A stretch of DNA of 64,000 bases from Klebsiella sp. BIGb0138 (GTDB taxonomy: Bacteria > Pseudomonadota > Gammaproteobacteria > Enterobacterales > Enterobacteriaceae). Under the pieces are notes generated by a model that was not told where the DNA came from, did no database searches, and saw only the letters and a program-made list of their open reading frames with translations. The DNA is taken from NCBI RefSeq assembly GCF_004342285.1, contig NZ_SMCV01000002.1, positions 671,306 through 735,305 of the forward strand, written 5' to 3'. Of this stretch, positions 1 through 9,962 are shown piece by piece. The first letter of the stretch is position 1. Every line of letters starts with the position of its first letter. A program made the translations under genes and the position numbers.

Positions 1-1589
1 TCAACCTGCTCGCGGAAGTAGGCCGCCATTTCCGCAATATGCTGCTCTTCGTTATCGATGAGCGGCTCGTAGCGCATCTGCGGGATCACAATTTTGCCCT
101 GCTCGACGTGGTTGAAGGGGGAATCCAGCGCCACAAAGCGATCGCCGGCCTTTTCTTTCAGCCCGCTCATCTCCTGCAGGCGGGCAAAGCTGTTTAGCGA
201 ACGCAGGGTGGCGGAGGTGACGACAATATGCGGTACGCTTCGCCACAGCAATCTTTCCAGCTGGTCGCTGACGCGGATCCCGACGCAGTGAAACCCGATA
301 TGCGCCTGGCCGTCGCGCAGCTCGCGGGTGACCCACTTGGTGACCGGCGCCCCGGAAGATTGCGCCAGCGACGCCAGCCGCCACAGCTTACTCTGGCTTT
401 CGAACATGCCGAGCGCCCGGTTCATTTGCAGCAGCACCCGGTGTAAACGCACCACATCATGACTGCCGGTCTTTTCGCCGAGATCGTTAAGAAACAGCTC
501 CGCCAGCCCGCGCAGCATTTCAGTGAGTTTCGCCAACCGCTGGCAGATCGCCATCACCTCCTGCGGCAGTTCCCCCATCGGAAAACGGTGCTCGGCCTGC
601 TGGCCGGCGGGCAGATACAGATTGAGAATATTATTCAGCGTGGCGATCAGCTCATACAGCTCTTCACAATGGCTGGTGAGGCGCTCGGGGTTCGCCAGCG
701 GCGGCGTGGTTTTAGGCCGAAACTGCTCCATGCAGGTCGCCACCAGCTTGCTGAACAGATCCAGCTGCAGCCGATACCAGGAGGCGGTAATTTCCGCGCT
801 CATCTCCAGCGCATCGCGGGCGACATCCGGCAGGTGGTGACCTTCATCCAGAACCAGCAGCAGATTTTTCGGCTCCGGCAGCACGGCTTCGCTCTCCATT
901 GCCGCCATGACCAGTGCATGGTTCGCCACCACCACTTCCGCTTCCTGAATTTCTCGCCGGGCAACGAAGAACGGACATTCGCGGTAATAGTGGCAGTTAC
1001 GGTTCAGGCAGCTGGCTTTGTCGGTGCTCAGGCGGCTCCACAGCCCGTCATCAACAGGTTTATCGGTGTGATCGCGCAGACCATCCCAGCGGTAGCTATC
1101 GAGATCGGTCTTCAGGGTGGCACACAGCTTCTGCTCGGCCTGATTATTCGGCGTCAGATCGTCATCGAGAAACGCCAGCAGATCCTGCTGCGTCGGCTCG
1201 GTGCTGGCTAGCGCGGCCAGATTGCGCGGGCAGACGTAGCGCCCGCGGCCAAAGGCGGCGGTAAAACGCAGATCGGGAATGATTTTGCGCAGCAGCGGTA
1301 AATCTTTACTGTAGATCTGATCCTGCAGCGCGACGTTGGCGGTACTCACCACCAGCGTTTTCTGTTCTTCACGGGCGATGGCGATGCCGGGAATCAGATA
1401 CGACAGGGTTTTCCCGACGCCGGTAGGAGCCTCAATGGCCAGGTGGCGGCCCTCTTCTCCGGCGAGCGTTTTCGCCACGTCAGCAATCATCTGCCGTTGC
1501 GGAGGACGGGGAATAAAGTCCGGAATCTGTTCCTGAAGCGCCTTATACCAGGCGGCGATTTGCGCTTTTAGCGCAGCGGTCAAAGCCAT
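1..1589 (-). CDS. dinG: ATP-dependent DNA helicase DinG (3' end cut by window edge)
   Basis: Superfamily 2, XPD-like 5'-3' DNA helicase that acts on R-loops, D-loops and forked DNA. The reading frame opens at the ATG complement at 1587-1589 and runs off the left edge, so about 530 N-terminal residues are visible. The start MALTAALKAQ matches E. coli DinG. Walker A (EAPTGVGKT), the DEGH-type Walker B (LVLDEGHHL) and a four-cysteine iron-sulfur cluster region (VCPRN, then CLNRNC and EC) can be read. An SOS box lies just upstream, so the gene is expected to be DNA-damage inducible. It follows rhlE on the same strand but has its own promoter region. Identity is secure; only completeness is unknown. 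Confidence 0.95.
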   Translation of the reverse strand, partial: MALTAALKAQIAAWYKALQEQIPDFIPRPPQRQMIADVAKTLAGEEGRHLAIEAPTGVGKTLSYLIPGIAIAREEQKTLVVSTANVALQDQIYSKDLPLLRKIIPDLRFTAAFGRGRYVCPRNLAALASTEPTQQDLLAFLDDDLTPNNQAEQKLCATLKTDLDSYRWDGLRDHTDKPVDDGLWSRLSTDKASCLNRNCHYYRECPFFVARREIQEAEVVVANHALVMAAMESEAVLPEPKNLLLVLDEGHHLPDVARDALEMSAEITASWYRLQLDLFSKLVATCMEQFRPKTTPPLANPERLTSHCEELYELIATLNNILNLYLPAGQQAEHRFPMGELPQEVMAICQRLAKLTEMLRGLAELFLNDLGEKTGSHDVVRLHRVLLQMNRALGMFESQSKLWRLASLAQSSGAPVTKWVTRELRDGQAHIGFHCVGIRVSDQLERLLWRSVPHIVVTSATLRSLNSFARLQEMSGLKEKAGDRFVALDSPFNHVEQGKIVIPQMRYEPLIDNEEQHIAEMAAYFREQV

Positions 1590-1602
1590 GAGAAAACCTG
1601 AA

Positions 1603-1622
1603 TACTGTATAAACAGCCACTA
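1603..1622 (-). promoter_or_regulatory. LexA (SOS) box of dinG
   Basis: The plus strand reads TACTGTATAAACAGCCACTA, whose complement has the CAG/CTG core of a LexA box 14 bases upstream of the dinG start. It closely resembles the imperfect E. coli dinG SOS box, in which one half-site is also degenerate. Confidence 0.75.
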
Positions 1623-1734
1623 TTGTGACACTTTTTGCCTGACAGGAGGAGTTTCTTTCTGCGGAAAGTGGAATGCGGCTCGGGGTCTGGCGGAAAATCG
1701 CGATGCCAGCAGGCGTGGCGTAAGCAAAAGAAGA

Positions 1735-1822
1735 AGCCCGGGTGGCGGGGTAAAGGCCTTATCCGGGCGATGCTGCGGCCTCGCGCGATCCGGGCAGGAG
1801 ATTGCCCGGATCGCAAGAGCGA
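1735..1822. repeat. REP/BIME-like palindromic repeat cluster
   Basis: GC-rich inverted segments (CCCGGGTGGCGGGGTAAAGG / CCTTATCCGGGC, then ATCCGGGCAGG / GCCCGGAT) lie between the rhlE stop and the dinG promoter. This is the usual form of enterobacterial REP palindromes after a gene end, and probably ends or stabilises the rhlE transcript. Confidence 0.6.
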
Positions 1823-1832
1823 GGTACGACGG

Positions 1833-3230
1833 TTATTCGCCCGCCGCCGGTTTACGCGGACGACGGCGGCGCTGCTGCTCGCCGGCCGGTTTCGCCTCGC
1901 CGGTACGACGTGAAGGTTTAGCCCCGGCCTTCGGCGCTTCACCGTCGGTACGGCGCGGCGCGGACTGCTGGCTGCGCCCCTGGCCCTGAGCGTTACGCCC
2001 CTGGCCCTGGCTACCGCGGCCTTGCCCCTGACCACGGCCGCCGCCGCTGCGCTGCTGACGACCGTTCTGAATCGGTTCCGCCCGGATCGACGGATCCGGT
2101 TCATAGCCGGCAACCGCAATCCGCGGAATCTCTTTTTTCAGCAGACGTTCAATATCGTGCAGCAGTTTATGTTCGTCGACGCAGACCAGCGACAGCGCCT
2201 CGCCGGTGGCGGCGGCGCGGCCGGTACGGCCGATACGGTGCACATAATCTTCCGGAACGTTCGGCAGCTCATAGTTCACCACGTGCGGCAGCTCTTCGAT
2301 ATCCAGGCCGCGGGCGGCGATATCGGTGGCCACCAGCACGCGAATGCCGCCGGATTTAAAGTCAGCTAATGCCCGGGTACGCGCCCCCTGGCTCTTGTTG
2401 CCGTGAATCGCCGCGCTGCGAATACCGTCTTTATTCAGCTGTTCTGCCAGATGGTTGGCGCCGTGTTTGGTGCGGGTAAAGACCAGCACCTGCTGCCAGT
2501 TGCCTTCACCAATCATCTGCGACAGCAGTTCACGCTTGCGTTTCTTATCAACGAAATGGACGTGCTGCGTTATCTGCTCGGAAGCGGTGTTACGGCGCGC
2601 CACTTCGATTTCCAGCGGATTATGCAGCAGCTTTTCCGCCAGTGACTTAATCTCGTCGGAGAAGGTCGCAGAGAACAGCAGGTTCTGGCGTTTCGCCGGG
2701 AGCTTCGCCAGCACGCGGCGAATATCATGGATAAAGCCCATGTCCAGCATACGGTCGGCTTCATCCAGCACCAGGATTTCCACTTTATCCAGGCTGACCG
2801 CGTTCTGATGTTCGAGATCCAGCAGACGCCCGGGGGTCGCCACCAGGATATCGACGCCGCTGCGCAGCTTCATCATCTGCGGGTTAATGCTGACGCCGCC
2901 GAAGACCACCAGAGAGCGAATATTCAGGTACTTGCTGTAATCCCGGACGTTTTCACCGATCTGCGCCGCCAGCTCACGGGTTGGCGTGAGGATCAGCGCG
3001 CGCACCGGGCGACGGCCTTTGGCATGCGGTTCTTGCTGAATCAGATGCTGCAGTAGCGGCAGCGTAAAGCCTGCCGTTTTGCCGGTGCCGGTCTGGGCGC
3101 TGGCCATCAGATCGCGTCCCTGCAACACCGCAGGGATCGCCTGCTGCTGAATTGGGGTTGGCTCAAGGTAACCCTGCTCGGCGACCGCGCGCAGGATTTC
3201 AGAATTCAGGCCAAGGGAATCAAAAGACAT
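1833..3230 (-). CDS. rhlE: ATP-dependent RNA helicase RhlE
   Basis: DEAD-box RNA helicase involved in ribosome maturation and RNA remodelling. The chosen start (complement of CAT at 3228-3230) gives [13 protein letters not shown] as in E. coli and 465 residues; an in-frame extension upstream is non-homologous. Motifs in order: Q motif [10 protein letters not shown], Walker [18 protein letters not shown], and SAT in [10 protein letters not shown]. The last ~90 residues form a low-complexity basic tail rich in GQGQGR and RRRPRK, longer than in E. coli (454 residues) and likely to bind RNA non-specifically. It is divergent from cecR across 283 bases. Confidence 0.96.
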   Translation of the reverse strand: MSFDSLGLNSEILRAVAEQGYLEPTPIQQQAIPAVLQGRDLMASAQTGTGKTAGFTLPLLQHLIQQEPHAKGRRPVRALILTPTRELAAQIGENVRDYSKYLNIRSLVVFGGVSINPQMMKLRSGVDILVATPGRLLDLEHQNAVSLDKVEILVLDEADRMLDMGFIHDIRRVLAKLPAKRQNLLFSATFSDEIKSLAEKLLHNPLEIEVARRNTASEQITQHVHFVDKKRKRELLSQMIGEGNWQQVLVFTRTKHGANHLAEQLNKDGIRSAAIHGNKSQGARTRALADFKSGGIRVLVATDIAARGLDIEELPHVVNYELPNVPEDYVHRIGRTGRAAATGEALSLVCVDEHKLLHDIERLLKKEIPRIAVAGYEPDPSIRAEPIQNGRQQRSGGGRGQGQGRGSQGQGRNAQGQGRSQQSAPRRTDGEAPKAGAKPSRRTGEAKPAGEQQRRRRPRKPAAGE

Positions 3231-3476
3231 AACAACTCCAAACCGCCCCGGCCCGTTACAGGCGTAGTTTTCGGGGAGATTATTGCGAAAGAGATGGCAA
3301 AAACCACAATGCCATGAAGGGGCGCAGTCTAGCAGGTTTTGTGACATAGCGCATAAAATATCCCTGCGGGGTTTTTCCGCCGCATAATCCTCGTCCGCCC
3401 GGCGACACCAGCCGGTGGGCACGCAGGCTGAATAGAGTATCAGCCACGGTGGACAGTTTCGCGAACCGGACATACT

Positions 3477-3498
3477 ATTAATCAATCGATTGATTAAT
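3477..3498. promoter_or_regulatory. 22-bp perfect palindrome, probable CecR operator
   Basis: ATTAATCAATC followed at once by its exact complement GATTGATTAAT, 15 bases before the cecR ATG and in the rhlE-cecR divergent region. TetR-family regulators bind such palindromes and often repress their own operon. Assignment to CecR is from position only. Confidence 0.6.
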
Positions 3499-3513
3499 TT
3501 TTTGGTGCGCGCG

Positions 3514-4191
3514 ATGAATACCTCCCCGGTCACCACCAAAGGCGAACAAGCCAAAAGTCAGCTGATTGCCGCAGCCATCGCCCAGTTTGGCGAATATGGA
3601 CTGCATGCCACCACCCGGGATATTGCCGCCCAGGCCGGGCAAAATATCGCCGCCATCCCCTACTATTTCGGCTCGAAAGACGACCTGTATCTCGCCTGCG
3701 CGCAGTGGATTGCCGATTTTATCAGCCACAATTTTCGCCCGCATGCCGAGGCGGCGGAAACGCTCCTTGCCGCGCCGACGCTGGACAAGTCGGCGATTCG
3801 CACGCTGATTCTGCGCGCCTGCCAGAATATGATTTTGCTGCTGACCCAGGATGATACGGTCAATCTGAGTAAATTCATCTCTCGCGAGCAGCTGTCTCCC
3901 ACCGCGGCGTACCAGTTAATCCACGACCAGGTCATCGCGCCGCTGCACCGCTATCTGACCCGTTTAATCGCCGCGTTTACCGGCCTTGATGCCGATGACA
4001 CGCAGATGATTCTGCACACGCATGCGCTGCTGGGCGAGATTCTGGCTTTCCGCCTTGGGCGAGAAACTATTTTGCTGCGTACCGGCTGGGCGCAGTTCGA
4101 CGAAGAGAAAACCGAGCAAATTTATCAGGTTATCGCCTGCCATATCGATTTCGTTCTGCAAGGGTTATCGCAAAGGAGTTTGGGATCATGA
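3514..4191 (+). CDS. cecR: TetR-family regulator CecR
   Basis: Transcriptional regulator (formerly YbiH) of the YbhGFSR exporter and rhlE, linked in E. coli to cefoperazone and chloramphenicol sensitivity. It has 225 residues with an N-terminal TetR helix-turn-helix ([20 protein letters not shown], about residues 35-54) and a C-terminal ligand domain. The ATG at 3514 ([14 protein letters not shown]) matches the E. coli start and leaves the 22-bp palindrome outside the gene, whereas a TTG at 3490 would sit inside it. No strong Shine-Dalgarno is visible before the ATG. The stop overlaps the ybhG start (ATGA), so it is first gene of the exporter operon. Confidence 0.93.
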   Translation: MNTSPVTTKGEQAKSQLIAAAIAQFGEYGLHATTRDIAAQAGQNIAAIPYYFGSKDDLYLACAQWIADFISHNFRPHAEAAETLLAAPTLDKSAIRTLILRACQNMILLLTQDDTVNLSKFISREQLSPTAAYQLIHDQVIAPLHRYLTRLIAAFTGLDADDTQMILHTHALLGEILAFRLGRETILLRTGWAQFDEEKTEQIYQVIACHIDFVLQGLSQRSLGS

Positions 4192-5183
4192 AAAAACCCG
4201 TCATCATCGTCCTGTTAGCGCTGCTGCTGATTGCCGCCGTCGGCGGCGGCTGGTGGTGGTATCAAAGCAGCCAACAGAGGGAGCTGACCCTGTATGGCAA
4301 CGTCGATATTCGTACCGTCAATATGAGCTTCCGCGTAGGCGGCCGCCTGGCGGCGTTAAACGTCGATGAGGGCGATGCCATTCAGGCCGGGCAGACCCTG
4401 GGCCAGCTGGATCGCGCGCCCTACGAGAACGCCCTGCAGCAGGCGCAAGCCAATGTTTCCACCGCGCAGGCGCAGTATGACCTGATGATGGCCGGCTACC
4501 GGGCGGAAGAGATCGCTCAGGCCGCCGCCGCCGTCAAACAGGCGCAGGCCGCCTACGATTACGCGCAGAACTTCTACCAGCGCCAGCTTGGGCTGCGCCA
4601 GAACAGCGCCATTTCGCTTAACGATCTCGAAAATGCCCGCTCTTCCCGCGATCAGGCCCAGGCGACGCTGAAATCAGCCCAGGATAAACTGCGTCAGTAT
4701 CGCGCCGGCAACCGGCCGCAGGAAATCGCCCAGGCCAAAGCCAGCCTTGAGCAGGCGCAGGCCGCCCTGGCGCAGGCGCAGCTCGATCTGCACGATACCA
4801 CGCTGATCGCCCCCGCCGACGGTACTCTGATGACCCGCGCCGTTGAGCCCGGCAGCATGCTCAGCGCCGGCGGCACGGTGATGACGCTATCGCTCACCCA
4901 TCCGGTATGGGTCCGCGCCTACATTGACGAAAAAAATCTCGGCCAGGCGGCACCGGGACGTGAAGTCCTGCTGTACACCGATAGCCGCCCGAATCAGCCC
5001 TATCACGGCAAAATCGGCTTCGTCTCCCCGAGCGCTGAATTTACGCCGAAGACCGTTGAAACCCCCGATTTACGTACCGACCTGGTCTACCGCCTGCGCA
5101 TTGTCGTTACCGATGCGGACGACGCGCTGCGTCAGGGGATGCCGGTGACCGTCACCTTTAGCCGCGGGAACGGACATGAATGA
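4188..5183 (+). CDS. ybhG: HlyD-family membrane fusion protein YbhG
   Basis: Periplasmic adaptor of the YbhGFSR ABC exporter, anchored by one N-terminal membrane segment (about residues 5-24, [20 protein letters not shown]). It has 331 residues (E. coli 332). A lipoyl/barrel-sandwich half ([20 protein letters not shown]) is followed by a long alanine/glutamine-rich coiled-coil hairpin (about 90-205) and a second lipoyl half ([20 protein letters not shown]). Start and stop overlap cecR and ybhF, indicating translational coupling. E. coli work links the exporter to tetracycline, cefoperazone and cation efflux; the substrate here is inferred. Confidence 0.94.
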   Translation: MKKPVIIVLLALLLIAAVGGGWWWYQSSQQRELTLYGNVDIRTVNMSFRVGGRLAALNVDEGDAIQAGQTLGQLDRAPYENALQQAQANVSTAQAQYDLMMAGYRAEEIAQAAAAVKQAQAAYDYAQNFYQRQLGLRQNSAISLNDLENARSSRDQAQATLKSAQDKLRQYRAGNRPQEIAQAKASLEQAQAALAQAQLDLHDTTLIAPADGTLMTRAVEPGSMLSAGGTVMTLSLTHPVWVRAYIDEKNLGQAAPGREVLLYTDSRPNQPYHGKIGFVSPSAEFTPKTVETPDLRTDLVYRLRIVVTDADDALRQGMPVTVTFSRGNGHE

Positions 5184-6915
5184 GGACCTCATCACGCTCG
5201 ACGGGCTGACCCGCCGCTTCGCCGGGATGGACCGCCCGGCCGTGGCGCCGCTCACCTGCACTATCCGCTCGGGCTATGTCACCGGGCTGGTGGGCCCCGA
5301 CGGCGCCGGAAAAACTACCTTGATGCGCATGCTCGCCGGGCTGCTGAAGGCCGATGGCGGCACCGCCAGCGTTATCGGCTTCGATCCGATCGCCAACGAT
5401 AGCGCCCTGCACGCGGTGCTCGGCTATATGCCGCAGAAATTCGGGCTGTATGAAGATCTGACGGTCATGGAAAACCTCACCCTGTATGCCGACCTGCGCA
5501 GCGTCACCGGCGAGGCGCGGAAAAAAACCTTCGCCCGCCTGCTGGAGTTCACCTCTCTTGGCCCCTTTACCGGCCGCCTGGCGGGTAAGCTTTCCGGCGG
5601 GATGAAGCAGAAGCTGGGGCTCGCCTGTACCCTGGTGGGCGAACCGAAAGTCCTGCTGCTTGATGAGCCCGGCGTCGGCGTCGATCCGATCTCCCGGCGC
5701 GAGCTGTGGCAAATGGTGCATGAACTGGCGGGCGACGGGATGCTGATCCTCTGGAGCACCTCCTACCTTGATGAAGCGGAACAGTGCCGCGATGTGCTGC
5801 TGATGAACGAAGGCCAACTGCTGTATCAGGGGGAGCCAAAGGCGTTGACCCAAACGATGGCCGGGCGCAGCTTCCTGGTTTCCAGTCGTGAGGAGAATAA
5901 CCGTCGCCTCCTGCAGCGGGCGCTGAAACTGCCGCAGATTAGCGACGGCGTCATTCAGGGCAAATCGGTACGTCTGATCCTGAAAAAAGAGGCCAGCATG
6001 GCGGAGGTGCAGCACAATAGCGGCCTGCCGCCGCTGGAGGTGGCCGAAACCGCCCCGCGCTTTGAGGACGCGTTTATCGATCTGCTGGGCGGCGCCGCGA
6101 CCGCCGAATCGCCGCTGGGCGAGATTATTCATCGCGTCGAGGGGAGCGGCGATGAAACGGTCATTGAAGCGCAAAGCCTGAGCAAAAAGTTCGGCGACTT
6201 CGCCGCCACCGACCACGTGGACTTCCAGGTCAGGCGAGGCGAGATTTTTGGCCTGCTGGGCCCTAACGGCGCCGGTAAATCCACGACCTTTAAAATGATG
6301 TGCGGCCTGCTGGTCCCCACCTCCGGCAAAGCGCTGGTGCTGGGGATGGACCTGAAAATCAGCTCCGGCAAAGCGCGCCAGCATCTTGGCTATATGGCGC
6401 AGAAGTTTTCGCTGTACGGCAACCTTAGCGTGGAGCAAAACCTGCGTTTCTTCTCCGGCGTTTACGGTTTGCGTGGCCGGGAGCAAAACGAAAAGATCGC
6501 CCGCATGAGCGAGGCGTTTGGCCTGAAAAACATCGCCGGCCATGCCGCCGATGAGCTGCCGCTGGGTTACAAACAGCGCCTGGCGCTGGCCTGCTCGCTG
6601 ATGCACGAGCCGGATATTCTGTTTCTCGATGAGCCGACCTCCGGCGTTGACCCCCTCACCCGCCGCGAGTTCTGGCTGCATATCAATAGTATGGTGGATA
6701 AAGGGGTAACGGTGATGGTGACGACCCACTTTATGGATGAGGCGGAATATTGCGACCGCATTGGTCTGGTTTATCACGGTAAGCTTATCGCCAGCGGCAC
6801 CCCGGATGCCCTGAAAGCGCTGGCGGCAAACGATGAACAGCCCGATCCCACCATGGAACAGGCATTTATCACCCTGATTCACGACTGGGATAAGGAGAAT
6901 GCCGGTGAGCGCTAA
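5176..6915 (+). CDS. ybhF: ABC exporter ATP-binding subunit YbhF (tandem nucleotide-binding domains)
   Basis: Cytoplasmic ATPase of YbhGFSR, 579 residues with two nucleotide-binding domains in one chain. Domain 1 has Walker [10 protein letters not shown], signature LSGGMKQKL and Walker [14 protein letters not shown]. Domain 2 has Walker [10 protein letters not shown] and Walker [14 protein letters not shown], but its signature reads [12 protein letters not shown] instead of LSGGQ, as is common in this family. It overlaps ybhG by 8 bases. The two permeases that follow complete a heteromeric transporter. Confidence 0.95.
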   Translation: MNEDLITLDGLTRRFAGMDRPAVAPLTCTIRSGYVTGLVGPDGAGKTTLMRMLAGLLKADGGTASVIGFDPIANDSALHAVLGYMPQKFGLYEDLTVMENLTLYADLRSVTGEARKKTFARLLEFTSLGPFTGRLAGKLSGGMKQKLGLACTLVGEPKVLLLDEPGVGVDPISRRELWQMVHELAGDGMLILWSTSYLDEAEQCRDVLLMNEGQLLYQGEPKALTQTMAGRSFLVSSREENNRRLLQRALKLPQISDGVIQGKSVRLILKKEASMAEVQHNSGLPPLEVAETAPRFEDAFIDLLGGAATAESPLGEIIHRVEGSGDETVIEAQSLSKKFGDFAATDHVDFQVRRGEIFGLLGPNGAGKSTTFKMMCGLLVPTSGKALVLGMDLKISSGKARQHLGYMAQKFSLYGNLSVEQNLRFFSGVYGLRGREQNEKIARMSEAFGLKNIAGHAADELPLGYKQRLALACSLMHEPDILFLDEPTSGVDPLTRREFWLHINSMVDKGVTVMVTTHFMDEAEYCDRIGLVYHGKLIASGTPDALKALAANDEQPDPTMEQAFITLIHDWDKENAGER

Positions 6916-8038
6916 ACTGCTGTCATGGCGGCGCGTACGCGCCCTGTGCGTCAAAGAGACGCGGCAGATCGTCCGCGATCCCAGCAGCTGGCTGATTGCG
7001 GTCGTAATCCCGCTGCTGCTGCTGTTCATCTTCGGCTACGGGATCAACCTCGACTCCAGCAAGCTGCGGGTCGGCGTCCTGCTGGAACAACACAGTGAAG
7101 AGGCGCTGGATTTCGTCCACGCGATGACCGGCTCCCCCTATATTGACGCCACCCTCAGCGATAATCGCCAGCAGCTGATTCAGATGATGCAGGCCGGGCG
7201 CATTCGCGCGCTGGTGGTGATCCCGGTGGATTTTGACCAGAAGATGGCGCGCCCCGGGGATAGCGCCCCGCTGCAGCTGATTACCGACGGCAGCGAGCCT
7301 AACACCGCCAACTTTGCCCAGGGCTACGTGGAGGGGATCTGGCAAATCTGGCAGCAGCAGCGCGCGGAGGACCGCGGTGAAACCTTCGAGCCGCTGATTG
7401 ACGTGCAGATGCGCTACTGGTTCAACCCGGCGGCCATCAGCCAGCATTTTATTATCCCCGGCGCCATTACCATCATTATGACCGTGGTCGGCGCGATCCT
7501 CACCTCGCTGGTGGTCGCCCGCGAGTGGGAGCGCGGTACCATGGAGGCGCTGCTGTCGACGGAAATTACCCGCGTTGAGCTACTGCTGTGTAAGCTGATC
7601 CCCTACTATTTTCTCGGCATGCTGGCAATGCTGCTGTGCATGCTGGTGGCAGTCTTTATTCTCGGCGTGCCGTTTCGCGGTTCGCTGCTGATTCTGTTCT
7701 TTATCACCAGCCTGTTTTTACTCAGCACCCTGGGGATGGGGTTGTTAATTTCAACCATCACCCGCAACCAGTTTAACGCCGCGCAGGTCGCGCTGAACGC
7801 CGCTTTTCTGCCGTCGATTATGCTCTCCGGGTTTATTTTTCAGATCGACAGTATGCCGGCGGTGATCCGCGCGGTGACCTACGTGATCCCGGCGCGCTAT
7901 TTCGTCAGCACCCTGCAAAGCCTGTTTCTGGCCGGCAATATACCAGTGGTACTGCTGGTGAACGTGCTGTTTTTAATCGCTTCGGCGGTGATGTTTATCG
8001 GCCTGACGTGGCTGAAAACCAAACGTCGCCTGGATTAA
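6905..8038 (+). CDS. ybhS: ABC-2 type permease YbhS
   Basis: First of two ABC-2 membrane subunits of the YbhGFSR exporter. It has 377 residues, an N-terminal membrane helix ([19 protein letters not shown]), a large periplasmic loop, and five further helices from about residue 180. The GTG at 6905 is preferred: AGGAG at 6893-6897 lies 7 bases before it, the length equals E. coli YbhS, and [14 protein letters not shown] aligns with its start. The ATG at 6899 would leave only 1 base after the ribosome-binding site. It overlaps the ybhF end by 11 bases. Confidence 0.94.
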   Translation: MSAKLLSWRRVRALCVKETRQIVRDPSSWLIAVVIPLLLLFIFGYGINLDSSKLRVGVLLEQHSEEALDFVHAMTGSPYIDATLSDNRQQLIQMMQAGRIRALVVIPVDFDQKMARPGDSAPLQLITDGSEPNTANFAQGYVEGIWQIWQQQRAEDRGETFEPLIDVQMRYWFNPAAISQHFIIPGAITIIMTVVGAILTSLVVAREWERGTMEALLSTEITRVELLLCKLIPYYFLGMLAMLLCMLVAVFILGVPFRGSLLILFFITSLFLLSTLGMGLLISTITRNQFNAAQVALNAAFLPSIMLSGFIFQIDSMPAVIRAVTYVIPARYFVSTLQSLFLAGNIPVVLLVNVLFLIASAVMFIGLTWLKTKRRLD

Positions 8039-8106
8039 CGCGCCCGCGGGCGGCTCACCCGGATGCGCACGACGGGGAGCGGCGGGCCATGCTGAGAGAG
8101 ACCAAG

Positions 8107-9213
8107 ATGTTCCATCGCTTATGGACGTTGATTCGCAAAGAACTGCAATCGCTGCTGCGCGAGCCGCAAACCCGCGCCATTTTGATTATGCCGGTGCTGA
8201 TTCAGGTGCTGCTGTTTCCCTTCGCCGCCACCCTGGAAGTGACCAACGCCACCATCGCCATTTACAACGAAGACAACGGCCGCCACGCGGTGGAACTGAC
8301 CCAGCGTTTTGCCCGCGCCAAAGCCTTTACCCACATTCTGATCCTCAAAAGCCCGCAGGAGATTCGCCCGACCATTGATGAACAAAAAGCGCTGCTGTTG
8401 GTCCGCTTCCCGGCGGATTTCTCGCGCCATCTCGATCATGGGCAAACCGCGCCGCTGCAACTGCTGCTGGATGGTCGCAACTCCAATAGCGCGCAAATCG
8501 CCGCCAATTATCTCCAGCAGATCGTCAAAAACTATCAGCAGGAGCTGCTCGCAGGGAAAGCGCAGCCCAATAACAGCGAACTGGTGGTGCGCAACTGGTA
8601 TAACCCCAACCTCGACTATAAGTGGTTCGTGGTACCGTCGCTGATCGCCATGATCACCACCATCGGCGTGATGATCGTCACCTCGCTGTCGGTGGCCCGC
8701 GAGCGTGAGCAGGGCACTCTCGATCAGCTGCTGGTGTCGCCGCTGGCGACCTGGCAAATTTTCGTCGGCAAGGCGATACCGGCGCTGATTGTCGCCACTC
8801 TGCAGGCGAGCATCGTGCTGGCCATCGGGATCTGGGCGTATCAGATCCCTTTCGCCGGCTCGCTGCTGCTGTTTTACTTGACGATGGTGATTTACGGGCT
8901 GTCGCTGGTGGGGTTCGGACTGCTGATTTCCTCCCTGTGCTCCACCCAGCAGCAGGCCTTTATCGGCGTCTTCGTCTTTATGATGCCGGCGATTCTGCTC
9001 TCCGGCTACGTCTCGCCGGTTGAGAACATGCCGCAGTGGTTGCAGGAGGTGACATGGATAAATCCGATTCGCCACTTTACCGATATCACCAAGCAGATTT
9101 ATTTAAAGGATGCGAGTCTGGAAATTGTGTGGGGGAGTTTGTGGCCGCTACTGGTCATAGCGGCCACGACGGGCTCAGCGGCGTATGCGATGTTTCGCAG
9201 AAAGATTGCCTGA
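8107..9213 (+). CDS. ybhR: ABC-2 type permease YbhR
   Basis: Second ABC-2 permease of YbhGFSR, 368 residues from the ATG at 8107 ([17 protein letters not shown]), the same start and length as E. coli YbhR. An upstream in-frame ATG at 8089 (MLRETK) cannot be excluded. The topology resembles YbhS: N-terminal helix, large periplasmic domain, then a helical bundle ending in the conserved basic tail FRRKIA. It is the last gene of the operon and stops immediately before an ERIC element that may shape the end of the transcript. Confidence 0.94.
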   Translation: MFHRLWTLIRKELQSLLREPQTRAILIMPVLIQVLLFPFAATLEVTNATIAIYNEDNGRHAVELTQRFARAKAFTHILILKSPQEIRPTIDEQKALLLVRFPADFSRHLDHGQTAPLQLLLDGRNSNSAQIAANYLQQIVKNYQQELLAGKAQPNNSELVVRNWYNPNLDYKWFVVPSLIAMITTIGVMIVTSLSVAREREQGTLDQLLVSPLATWQIFVGKAIPALIVATLQASIVLAIGIWAYQIPFAGSLLLFYLTMVIYGLSLVGFGLLISSLCSTQQQAFIGVFVFMMPAILLSGYVSPVENMPQWLQEVTWINPIRHFTDITKQIYLKDASLEIVWGSLWPLLVIAATTGSAAYAMFRRKIA

Positions 9214-9338
9214 TCCCCGTCATCGTTCGGGCTGCCTCTGCGTTGGCTTCCTCGCTCACCCCGGTCACATAGCTCTCTATGCTCCCGGAGATTCGCTGCG
9301 TTGCCGCCTTGATGCAAGCCAAACGCTTTAGGGGATAA
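9214..9338 (+). repeat. ERIC (IRU) element, copy 1
   Basis: About 125 bases beginning right after the ybhR stop, with the ERIC landmarks GGCTGCCTCTGCGTTGGCTT, CTCGCTCACCCCGGTCAC, a central near-palindrome (CATAG..CTATG) and TTGCCGCCTTGATGCAA. It is directly repeated by copy 2. Confidence 0.85.
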
Positions 9339-9462
9339 CCGTCATCGTGCGGGCTGCCTCTGCGTTGGCTTCCTCGCTCACCCGCTCACATAGCTATTAT
9401 CTATGCTTCGGGGGATTCGCGGCGCTGCCGCCTTGATGCAGTCCGAACTTAGAGTAGCGGTT
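9338..9462 (+). repeat. ERIC (IRU) element, copy 2, overlapping the 3' end of ybhQ
   Basis: A second ERIC in the same orientation, about 80-85% identical to copy 1 by eye (CCGTCATCG, GGGCTGCCTCTGCGTTGGCT, GCCGCCTTGATGCAG). The ybhQ stop codon lies inside it at 9397-9399. Confidence 0.85.
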
Positions 9463-9831
9463 CTTATCTTTCGCCAGCAAGGACACCACCGCCGGGCCTG
9501 CCAGAATCACCAGCCCGGCAACGGCCAGCAGCAGGTTATTGTGCAGCACGCGCGAAAGCAGCCACAGCACGATAACCGCCACGCCAAAGTACCAGGTGGT
9601 GGTGAGCTCCTCAAGGAAGTCCCCGACATCACGCCAGCGCTCTTCATGGTGACGCTGTAAAAACAGCATCGACAGTAAGGTGACGCCATACAGCACGCAT
9701 AACCCTAATCCGACGCGTACCAGCGCGCCGCTCATCCAACCCATCACCAGTACTGCCACGACCAGTAGATGCAACATAATCTGCCAGCAACTGAGGCCAG
9801 TTGCGACGCGTACACGTTGTTGCCACTTCAT
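9397..9831 (-). CDS. ybhQ: Inner membrane protein YbhQ with ERIC-encoded C-terminus
   Basis: Function unknown. A 144-residue inner-membrane protein with about four hydrophobic segments (such as IMLHLLVVAVLVMGWM and LLLAVAGLVILAGPAVV). From MKWQQRVRVATGLSCWQ to LLAKDK it matches E. coli YbhQ (136 residues), but the last 21 residues (NRYSKFGLHQGG...PKHR) are read from the ERIC element and replace the native tail. It diverges from ybhP across 131 bases. Confidence 0.88.
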   Translation of the reverse strand: MKWQQRVRVATGLSCWQIMLHLLVVAVLVMGWMSGALVRVGLGLCVLYGVTLLSMLFLQRHHEERWRDVGDFLEELTTTWYFGVAVIVLWLLSRVLHNNLLLAVAGLVILAGPAVVSLLAKDKNRYSKFGLHQGGSAANPPKHR

Positions 9832-9962
9832 GGCTTCTCTCCTGAAGGATCTTTATCTGTAACTCAGAGTACCGCACTTTACGGAAAATTCCGTATCACC
9901 GCATCTTTTTGTGACACCTACTACACTATTTCATTCAGGAAAGTGACATTGACTGGAGAAAT

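Noticed and set aside
459..1211. Long plus-strand open frame opposite dinG
   Set aside because: It is antisense to the conserved DinG frame, rich in Arg/Gln/His in the way GC-rich shadows are, and has no ribosome-binding site.
5158..7029. 623-codon minus-strand open frame opposite ybhF
   Set aside because: Complement of a well-conserved ABC ATPase; composition and lack of recognisable motifs mark it as a shadow frame.
9216..9272. Reading ybhR region frames on through the ERIC copy as a coding gene
   Set aside because: The frames differ between the two ERIC copies and have no start signals; only ybhQ truly runs into the repeat.
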